DNA of 12,606 nucleotides from an uncultured Lachnospiraceae bacterium (GTDB lineage: Bacteria > Bacillota > Clostridia > Lachnospirales > Lachnospiraceae), in assembly GCA_945492935.1 (NCBI GenBank), contig CALYVE010000016.1:1-12606 (forward strand), in the 5' to 3' direction. The notes under the pieces were generated by a model. It was not told the DNA's origin, searched no databases, and was given only the letters and a program-made list of their open reading frames with translations. Positions within the stretch are counted from its first letter, which is position 1. Each line of letters opens with the position of its first letter. The translations under genes were made by a program, and so were the position numbers. This document shows positions 1 to 5,090 of the stretch, piece by piece.

Positions 1-98
1 GAATAGGACTACCATGTTCTCTTGAATGAGAACTCGGAAGAGGAGGAGACGAGCGAGAATGAGCGAGACAGTCTGTTCAATAGCTTTACCGACGACAT
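1..98. other. Unrelated sequence at left edge, fused to ABC ATPase
   Basis: The ABC ATPase homology coming from the right ends near position 98, just after the helix that follows the D-loop. The rest does not encode the expected H-loop region in any frame. Base composition is more GC-rich than the neighbouring genes, and CTC and CGC triplets are common. On the minus strand a different frame stays open to the window edge, with a hydrophobic reading. On the plus strand an acidic reading from about position 7 ends at a stop near 115. Neither reading is recognisable. It is either a foreign segment at a recombination or insertion point or a chimeric contig end; the second is more likely, because the right edge shows the same thing. 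Confidence 0.6.
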
Positions 99-647
99 AA
101 TGTTTCGCTCGTGATTAAGCTTCAGTATAAGCTCACGAATCTCTGCAATACCCTGAGGGTCCAAACCATTGATTGGCTCATCTAACATAAGAATATCCGG
201 TTCTCCGACAAGTGCCAGTGCAATTCCAAGTCTCTGTCTCATACCGAGTGAAAAAAGCTTTGTTTTCTTATTTCCCGTATCTGCAAGCCCAACAAGCTCC
301 AATAAATCCTCGACATAGCCCGGCTTGTTAATTCCGACACACATACATTTTGCTTTTAAATTCTCCTTCGCTGACATGTTGCCGAAAATACCGGGTGCTT
401 CAATAAGACAGCCAATTCGATTCTTTATATTTGCAAAATCCTTATTTGTTTTTCCGTATATTGATACTTCTCCGTCGGTTATTCCGGCAAGTCCGGTTAC
501 CATTCGCATAAGCGTAGTCTTACCTGCTCCGTTTCGTCCGATAAAACCATAAATCTCCCCCTGTTTTACATGAAGGCTCACATCATTTACTGCCTTTACC
601 TTTCCGTATTGCTTTGTCAAATTCTTCGTTTCCAGAATATACTTCAT
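9..647 (-). CDS. ABC transporter ATP-binding protein, BcrA-like, 3'-truncated
   Basis: ATPase subunit of an ABC exporter of the bacitracin/lantibiotic-resistance (BcrA-like) type, which acts at the inner face of the membrane with a separate permease; substrate unknown. Visible motifs: Walker A GRNGAGKTT (residues 37-45), a Q-loop region reading IEAPGIF (82-88) with Glu where many families have Gln, the variant signature SLGMRQR (133-139), Walker B ILMLDEP (152-158) and D-loop GLDP (161-164). Full-length relatives are about 300 residues. Here homology stops near residue 183, and the last 29 or so residues (Ser/Arg-rich) belong to the unrelated left-edge sequence. The switch-histidine H-loop and the C-terminal domain are absent, so the gene as shown cannot be functional. 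The start is supported by GGGGAG 5 nt upstream and by a promoter with TATAAT at 726-731. The permease gene would lie beyond the left edge. Confidence 0.85.
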   Translation of the reverse strand: MKYILETKNLTKQYGKVKAVNDVSLHVKQGEIYGFIGRNGAGKTTLMRMVTGLAGITDGEVSIYGKTNKDFANIKNRIGCLIEAPGIFGNMSAKENLKAKCMCVGINKPGYVEDLLELVGLADTGNKKTKLFSLGMRQRLGIALALVGEPDILMLDEPINGLDPQGIAEIRELILKLNHERNIMSSVKLLNRLSRSFSLVSSSSEFSFKRTW

Positions 648-725
648 ATTATCTCCCCTATCTGTGTTTTTCGTTTTCTGAAATTATGCAGGCATATTTT
701 TTACATTGTGCCGACTTTCGACTTC

Positions 726-754
726 ATTATAGATACAAAGTATTAATTAAACGC
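726..754 (-). promoter_or_regulatory. Candidate promoter of the ABC ATPase gene
   Basis: On the minus strand a perfect TATAAT (731 to 726) lies about 80 nt upstream of the ATPase ATG. At 17 bp spacing the -35 position reads GCGTTT (754 to 749), which is poor. A strong -10 with a weak -35 is typical of an activator-dependent promoter, and a direct repeat lies immediately upstream. Confidence 0.5.
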
Positions 755-757
755 AAA

Positions 758-780
758 AGAATGTTAAAGAAAGTGTAAAG
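758..780 (-). promoter_or_regulatory. Tandem 11-bp repeat, possible response-regulator site
   Basis: The minus strand reads CTTTACACTTT followed by CTTTAACATTC, two half-sites sharing CTTTA and a following A/C-rich core at an 11-bp period. Tandem half-sites one helical turn apart, ending just upstream of the -35 region, are the usual layout for OmpR/PhoB-family activators. The closest candidate regulator is the response regulator encoded next door (843-1508). The match is by pattern only. Confidence 0.4.
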
Positions 781-834
781 AAAATACACCCTGTTTCCGC
801 CTCCGTTAACAAATAACGAAAGGAAAACAGGGTG
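777..834 (-). terminator. Rho-independent terminator after the response regulator
   Basis: The minus strand has a stem CACCCTGTTT/AAACAGGGTG (834-825 with 796-787) plus a small inner GTTA/TAAC pairing, followed by the T-rich tail TATTTTCTTT. It starts 8 nt after the response-regulator stop codon, so that gene appears to be monocistronic. Confidence 0.75.
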
Positions 835-842
835 CATTCGTA

Positions 843-1508
843 TTAATTCAGTCGAAAACCGATTCCCCAAACAGTCTCTATGTATTCGTTCGTGCTGACT
901 GCCTTTATTTTTTTCCGGATATTACTTATGTGCACATTAATCGTTTTATCCTCTCCCATATAGTAGTCATCCCATGCATAATCATAAATTGACTGCTTCG
1001 AAAATACCTTATCAGGATTCATGAGGAACAGTTCCATAATCTTAAGCTCCTGCTTTGTCAGTTCAAGGGCCTTCCCATTGACCCGCAGCACCATAGCATC
1101 CTTATCATAGGATAATTCCCTATATTGAATTTGCTCATTGGAAACGGGTTCATTTGAAAACCTGCGAAGCTGAACTTTTACTCTTGCAACAAGCTCCTTA
1201 ATATCAAAAGGCTTCGTTATATAATCTTCCGCACCTGCAGAAAGCAAATCAATTTTGGAATCGATATCGTCCTTTGCCGACATAATAATGACCGGAATGT
1301 TTTTGTTTTGTTTCATCTTGTTTAGGACATCCTCCCCCGACATGCCCGGCAGCATCAAGTCCAAAATTACCAGTTCAAAATCCTGCATATCAAAAAGCAT
1401 AATGCCTTCTGTCCCCGAAAAAGCCTGTTTACATTCATAACCTGACTTCGTAAGCGTTTGATAAATCAAATTATTGATATCGTTATCATCTTCGACAATT
1501 AGTATCAT
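843..1508 (-). CDS. OmpR/PhoB-family response regulator
   Basis: Cytoplasmic DNA-binding response regulator of 221 residues. The receiver domain spans about residues 1-115: acidic pocket E6-D7-D8, phosphoacceptor D50 (in LVILDLMLPG), switch serine S77, and the conserved K99-P100. A winged-helix DNA-binding domain follows (about 125-221), containing LTKQELKIMELF, a recognition helix around TINVHISNIRKKI, and the C-terminal WGIGFRL wing. All phosphorylation residues are intact. The start is the ATG at 1508, set by GGGGAG 5 nt upstream; a longer reading to 1601 would run through the upstream terminator and add 31 unrelated residues. No histidine kinase gene is adjacent: the gene is bounded by a terminator on each side, so it is an orphan in this window. 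The neighbouring ABC ATPase promoter carries a possible binding site, suggesting (inference) control of that transporter. Confidence 0.92.
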   Translation of the reverse strand: MILIVEDDNDINNLIYQTLTKSGYECKQAFSGTEGIMLFDMQDFELVILDLMLPGMSGEDVLNKMKQNKNIPVIIMSAKDDIDSKIDLLSAGAEDYITKPFDIKELVARVKVQLRRFSNEPVSNEQIQYRELSYDKDAMVLRVNGKALELTKQELKIMELFLMNPDKVFSKQSIYDYAWDDYYMGEDKTINVHISNIRKKIKAVSTNEYIETVWGIGFRLN

Positions 1509-1513
1509 TTTTT

Positions 1514-1519
1514 CTCCCC
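1514..1519 (-). promoter_or_regulatory. Ribosome binding site fixing the response-regulator start
   Basis: GGGGAG on the minus strand, 5 nt before the ATG at 1508. It identifies the internal methionine, which begins the receiver sequence MILIVEDD, as the start. Confidence 0.75.
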
Positions 1520-1563
1520 ATTGATTGGCTACTAAGCCATCATCCCCTTTTATCGTTTCTCTT

Positions 1564-1592
1564 ATTGTAAAAAGAAACCCTCGCAAATGCAA
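1564..1592 (-). promoter_or_regulatory. Weak candidate promoter of the response regulator
   Basis: TACAAT (1569 to 1564) with TTGCAT (1592 to 1587) at exactly 17 bp on the minus strand, about 55 nt upstream of the ATG. The -35 half lies inside the terminator hairpin of the ANTAR gene. The -10 is good (5 of 6) and the -35 is weak (3 of 6). No better promoter was seen between the terminator and the gene. Confidence 0.35.
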
Positions 1593-1599
1593 GGGTTTC
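1569..1599 (-). terminator. Rho-independent terminator after the glnA-ANTAR unit
   Basis: On the minus strand, GAAACCCTTGC and GCGAGGGTTTC pair (1599-1589 with 1584-1574, one mismatch) around an ATTT loop, followed directly by TTTTT. It lies about 50 nt after the ANTAR stop codon and ends the nitrogen block. Confidence 0.88.
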
Positions 1600-1650
1600 A
1601 ATCTATTATGCTATTCTTTTTTGTCGCAAACGGAAAACACAATTCGTATA

Positions 1651-2205
1651 TCACAAATCAAAATTGCTCATCGTGATAATCATTTGCGCCGATTCGATTA
1701 GCGTTCTTCCCGCATCCATACTACTCTTTTGAATGTAGCGAAATGCCTCAGGCTCCGTCATAAGGTTACGCTCCATCAAGATACCTTTTGCTTTATCAAG
1801 GATTTTCTTCTCCTCCGGAGAACGATTTTGCTTCGGTTTTGTATTTTTTCGCCGCTCATAGTAAGAGGACGGAAGCAACGTCTTAACAGATGCAATAAGA
1901 TCAGACGGTCGAAAAGGAATCAATAATTTAACGATGCTACTGCTAAAGGGTGCCAAAGTGGCATCTTTTGTCAGAAGCAGGATGTTGACTCGGCTGCTAA
2001 TATAATTCGCAAGCTCCTCATATCGCATATCACCTAGTGACTTCATACAAATAACAAGACTAACATCCTGATTCTCAATGATACGAAGCGTTTCAGCGCC
2101 ACTGGAACAGATAACAATTTCTTCCCATAGGCCGCTTCGTTTTATAGCATCTCGAATACGATTTGCGTCTTCATGTTTGGGCATTGCTATTACAATATCG
2201 CCCAT
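1651..2205 (-). CDS. ANTAR-domain RNA-binding antiterminator with pseudo-receiver
   Basis: A 184-residue protein with two parts. Residues 1-112 have the alternating strand/helix pattern of a response-regulator receiver but lack its chemistry: the N-terminal acidic pair is missing (IVIAMPKHED), Met54 occupies the phosphoacceptor position (LVICMKS), and the conserved Lys is replaced by Ile96 in IPFRP. Residues 130-180 are an ANTAR domain with the diagnostic pattern KAKGILMER...T..EAF..I...S...GRTLIESA. ANTAR proteins bind paired hexaloop hairpins in leader RNAs and prevent termination. The start ATG has GGAGG 6 nt upstream, and the gap after glnA is 14 nt, so the two are co-transcribed. An ANTAR gene downstream of glnA is a known arrangement in clostridia. 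The missing phosphosite implies control by ligand or protein contact rather than by a kinase (inference). I found no paired hexaloop target in the window. Confidence 0.88.
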   Translation of the reverse strand: MGDIVIAMPKHEDANRIRDAIKRSGLWEEIVICSSGAETLRIIENQDVSLVICMKSLGDMRYEELANYISSRVNILLLTKDATLAPFSSSIVKLLIPFRPSDLIASVKTLLPSSYYERRKNTKPKQNRSPEEKKILDKAKGILMERNLMTEPEAFRYIQKSSMDAGRTLIESAQMIITMSNFDL

Positions 2206-2219
2206 AGAAGTCCTCCTGC

Positions 2220-3512
2220 CTAAACTCTTGTCAAATAACGATCAAGTTCCCAATCTGATACTTCTTTCATATAATCATTCCATTCGTTCTCTTTGATTGT
2301 TACAAAGATATCTACGAGTTCTTTTCCTAAAGCATCAACGATTAATTCATCAGCAAGAAGCGCATCCAATGCATCTCTTAAATTTCCCGGCAGACTTTCT
2401 TTTGCACTTAATTTTGACTTATCAGACGCAATATCATCACCGGCCTCGATGTTGTTCTCAATACCATCGAGTCCTGCAACAATACATGCAGCAAGCAAAA
2501 GATATGGATTTGATGAGCCATCCGGAAAACGGATTTCAACCTTATGTGCATCCATTGATTTGATTAATTTAACTGCCGCATATTCGCCCTTGCTTGACCA
2601 TGCAATCTTGCTTGGTGCTTCAAAACCGGAAATAAGTCTCTTATACGAGTTAACAGTTGGATTGGCAATTGCAACAAGCGCCTTCGCATGCTTCAAAATT
2701 CCTCCGATAAAATAGAGAACCTTCTCATTAACCCTGCCATCTTCGTCTGCAAATAAATTCTTACCATCTTTAAACACCTTAAAATTCATATGCATACCGG
2801 AGCCAGCCATATCACCTCTTGGCTTTGGCATAAAGGTTGCATGCAGACCAAAACGCTTAGCAATGGAACGAACAGCAAAACGGAATGTCTGAATCCGGTC
2901 AGCCATCTCCCCGGCTTCCGCCTCCTTGAAATCAATTTCATGTTGTGCGGGCGCACTCTCATGATGTGAAGATTCTATTTCAAATCCCATATCCTCAAGC
3001 ATCATTACAATATCTCTTCTCGCATTCTCACCAAAGTCGACCGGACCTACATCCATATAGCCCGCCTTCTCATGTGTGTTCGTAGTCGGCAGACCATTTT
3101 CGTCTGTGTGAAACAAGAAGAATTCACACTCCGGATCAACCATAAATGTGTATCCCTTTTCTTTAGCTTTGTTCAAAACCTGACGCAGAACATATCTGGA
3201 ATCCAACGTAAATGGTGTACCATCCTGATAGTATACATCACAAACAACCTTTGCGACTTTTCCCTGCTGAGGTCTCCATGGCAAAATTGTAAAAGTTTCG
3301 ATATCCGGATAAAGATATAAGGTATCATCAAAACAATATTTGCTGCCAAAAGCTGCTGTTCCTTCAAATGAATATTTGTTTAATAAAACCTTTTCCATCT
3401 GAGCAGGGGTAACAGCAACATTTTTGAGAAGGCCTAAAATATCCGTAAATTGCAATCGGATAAATTCTACATCTTCTTCCTCAATTAATTCCATAATTTC
3501 TGTCTGTGTCAT
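2220..3512 (-). CDS. glnA: Divergent type I glutamine synthetase
   Basis: GS-I family ligase of 430 residues, the length of GS-I-alpha. Such enzymes form cytoplasmic dodecamers making glutamine from glutamate, ammonia and ATP. Retained motifs: IRLQFTDILG (18-27), the metal-binding ECE (128-130), HHESAPAQHEIDF (183-195), GSGMHMN with His241, NSYKRL (288-293) and GFEAP (296-300), and EIRFPDGSSNPYL (326-338). Several usually invariant positions differ: Glu50 replaces the ammonium-site Asp (FEGTAAFG for FDGSS), Glu310 and Lys315 stand where the NRS-x-x-x-RIP arginines are expected, and the segment carrying the NIY adenylylation/flap loop is shortened (about 360-375). The Arg of the feedback-control motif near residue 60 is also absent. 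It may be a low-activity or altered GS, a relative acting on another amine, or a glutamine sensor. Start: GGAGG 7 nt before the ATG. It has its own promoter and is co-transcribed with the ANTAR gene. Confidence 0.85.
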   Translation of the reverse strand: MTQTEIMELIEEEDVEFIRLQFTDILGLLKNVAVTPAQMEKVLLNKYSFEGTAAFGSKYCFDDTLYLYPDIETFTILPWRPQQGKVAKVVCDVYYQDGTPFTLDSRYVLRQVLNKAKEKGYTFMVDPECEFFLFHTDENGLPTTNTHEKAGYMDVGPVDFGENARRDIVMMLEDMGFEIESSHHESAPAQHEIDFKEAEAGEMADRIQTFRFAVRSIAKRFGLHATFMPKPRGDMAGSGMHMNFKVFKDGKNLFADEDGRVNEKVLYFIGGILKHAKALVAIANPTVNSYKRLISGFEAPSKIAWSSKGEYAAVKLIKSMDAHKVEIRFPDGSSNPYLLLAACIVAGLDGIENNIEAGDDIASDKSKLSAKESLPGNLRDALDALLADELIVDALGKELVDIFVTIKENEWNDYMKEVSDWELDRYLTRV

Positions 3513-3537
3513 GTCCGAACCTCCAAATCATTATTTA

Positions 3538-3569
3538 GTAATATTTTATCATCTTGTAATAATTTATCA
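3538..3569 (-). repeat. Tandem 14-bp repeat over the glnA promoter
   Basis: The minus strand contains TGATAAATTATTAC and then TGATAAAATATTAC, identical at 13 of 14 positions and offset by 18 bp. The first copy includes the -35 hexamer and the gltD TGA stop; the second includes the -10 hexamer. It may be a repressor or activator site, or chance similarity of AT-rich promoter elements. Confidence 0.6.
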
Positions 3570-3570
3570 A
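3543..3570 (-). promoter_or_regulatory. Promoter of glnA
   Basis: The minus strand reads TTGATA (3570 to 3565), 16 bp, then TAAAAT (3548 to 3543). Each hexamer matches the vegetative consensus at 5 of 6 bases. The start site would leave a leader of only about 25 nt, too short for an attenuator or an ANTAR hairpin pair. The -35 overlaps the gltD stop codon. Confidence 0.7.
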
Positions 3571-5078
3571 CACAGATTTGAATATCCCATCAATGATTCA
3601 TCAACTGCTTTTGCTACCTGTCGGCCTTCTGCAATAGCCCATACAACTAACGACTGTCCTCTGTGCATGTCGCCTGCCACAAACACCTTGTCTGTCGATG
3701 TAGCATACGCCCCGGCAGCGGTCTTAACATTTGTTCTTTCATCGCACTCAACGCCAAAGCTTTCGCAAACATAGCTCTCTGAGCCAAGAAATCCCGCAGC
3801 AATCAATACCATGTCTGCCTTGATTTCCTTCTCTGTACCATCTACCGGAAGCATCATCATACGACCTGTCCTCTTATCCTTAGAAGGTGCAAGCTGTACT
3901 GTCTTTACAGCCTTAAGCTTATTATTCTTATCTGTAATAAATTCTGTAATTGTTGTCTGATAAACACGTGGATCGTGTCCAAACTTTTCGATAGCCTCTT
4001 CCTGACCATAATCTGTCTTTAAGACCTTTGGCCACTCTGGCCATGGATTGCTTTCTAATCTGCATTCCGGTGCTTTTGGCATCATTTCAAGCTGAACAAC
4101 ACTCGATGCTCCAAGTCTGATGCTTGTGCCTACACAGTCATTACCGGTATCGCCACCGCCTACAACCACAACCTTCTTGCCCTTCAACGACTTGAAGCTA
4201 AAATTCGTTGCAGCCATAACCTTTTCTGCATCGTAATCATAATCCATCAACTTCTTGCTTACTTCTTTCAAGAAATCAACCGCAAAATAAATACCCTTTG
4301 CATCTCTGCCTTCCAACTTTAAATCTCTTGGATTTGAAGCACCACAGCAAAGTACAACGCGGTCAAAAGTATGAAGCAATTCCTCCCCTGTTATGTCGAC
4401 ACCGACGTTTACGTTACACTTAAATTTGATTCCCGCTTTTTCCATCAGCGCAATTCTACGGTCAATCACACGCTTATCCAGCTTCATATTCGGAATACCA
4501 TATCGAAGCAAGCCACCCACTCTGTCACTTCGCTCAAATACGGTTACACTGTGACCTCTGCGGTTTAGAAGCTGTGCCGCAGAAAGTCCTGCAGGGCCGC
4601 TTCCGATAATGGCAACCTTTTTGCCTGTACGAATCTTTGGTACAGGCTCCGTCACTAAATCATTGGCAAATGCATACTCAATGATTGCTCTTTCATTTTC
4701 TTTTGTAGAAACGGGGTCAGTATTCAGTCCGCATGTACATGCATGCTCACAAAGGGCAGGACATACCCTTGATGTAAACTCCGGCAAACCATGCGTCTTG
4801 CTAAGTCTGTAATATGCCTCTTCAAAATTCCCACGATACACAAGCTCATTTGTCTCAGGAACCAAATTGTGGAGCGGACATCCGGATGCCATTTGGGCAA
4901 TCATACATCCGGCCTGACAAAACGGCACACCACATGCCATGCATCTTGCACCCTGTTTGCGTTGTTCTTCAAGCGGCAAAGATTTATGAAACTCATCAAA
5001 ATTAGTCATTCGGACAGACGGCTCAACAACCGCTCCATCCTTACGTTCATATTCTAAGAATCCTGTAGCTTTTCCCAT
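3567..5078 (-). CDS. gltD: Glutamate synthase (NADPH) small subunit
   Basis: Beta subunit of glutamate synthase (503 residues, near the family's usual 480-500). It passes electrons from NADPH through FAD and 4Fe-4S centres to the GltB subunit, which makes two glutamates from glutamine and 2-oxoglutarate. The N-terminus has the cluster cysteines C46-x2-C49-x4-C54 with nearby C58 and C67, and a second group C106-x3-C110-x3-C114. The FAD Rossmann motif is GSGPAG (159-164), the NADPH fold has VVVVGGGDTGND, and the C-terminal FAD contact is VFVAGDMHRGQSL. The insert CMIAQMASGCPLH is the longer form of the first cysteine loop. The start is the ATG at 5078, set by GGAGGG 6 nt upstream; the alternative at 5108 would overlap gltB and add ten residues unlike the family. 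It lies 11 nt after gltB, in the same transcript. Confidence 0.96.
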   Translation of the reverse strand: MGKATGFLEYERKDGAVVEPSVRMTNFDEFHKSLPLEEQRKQGARCMACGVPFCQAGCMIAQMASGCPLHNLVPETNELVYRGNFEEAYYRLSKTHGLPEFTSRVCPALCEHACTCGLNTDPVSTKENERAIIEYAFANDLVTEPVPKIRTGKKVAIIGSGPAGLSAAQLLNRRGHSVTVFERSDRVGGLLRYGIPNMKLDKRVIDRRIALMEKAGIKFKCNVNVGVDITGEELLHTFDRVVLCCGASNPRDLKLEGRDAKGIYFAVDFLKEVSKKLMDYDYDAEKVMAATNFSFKSLKGKKVVVVGGGDTGNDCVGTSIRLGASSVVQLEMMPKAPECRLESNPWPEWPKVLKTDYGQEEAIEKFGHDPRVYQTTITEFITDKNNKLKAVKTVQLAPSKDKRTGRMMMLPVDGTEKEIKADMVLIAAGFLGSESYVCESFGVECDERTNVKTAAGAYATSTDKVFVAGDMHRGQSLVVWAIAEGRQVAKAVDESLMGYSNLC

Positions 5079-5084
5079 TGTCGT

Positions 5085-5090
5085 CCCTCC
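5085..5090 (-). promoter_or_regulatory. Ribosome binding site of gltD, touching the gltB stop
   Basis: GGAGGG on the minus strand, 6 nt before the gltD ATG. Its first base is the last base of the gltB TAG stop, which favours translational coupling of the two subunits and fixes the gltD start. Confidence 0.75.

Noticed and set aside
1509..1601. N-terminal extension of the response regulator to an upstream ATG
   Set aside because: It runs through the terminator hairpin, has no ribosome binding site, and adds 31 residues before the canonical receiver start; the ATG at 1508 has a good site.
2293..2715. 140-codon open frame opposite glnA
   Set aside because: Antisense shadow of a conserved GS region, with no ribosome binding site and no recognisable product.
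3513..3566. ANTAR target (paired hexaloop hairpins) in the glnA leader
   Set aside because: The leader from the predicted start is about 25 nt, with no GC stems or terminator; the pyrG leader is also too short and its loop is 7 nt. Targets, if any, lie outside the window, for example upstream of amtB.
3530..3570. GlnR/TnrA box or sigma-54 promoter at glnA
   Set aside because: No TGTNAN7TNACA and no GG-N10-GC pair of the right form was seen; a vegetative promoter explains the site.
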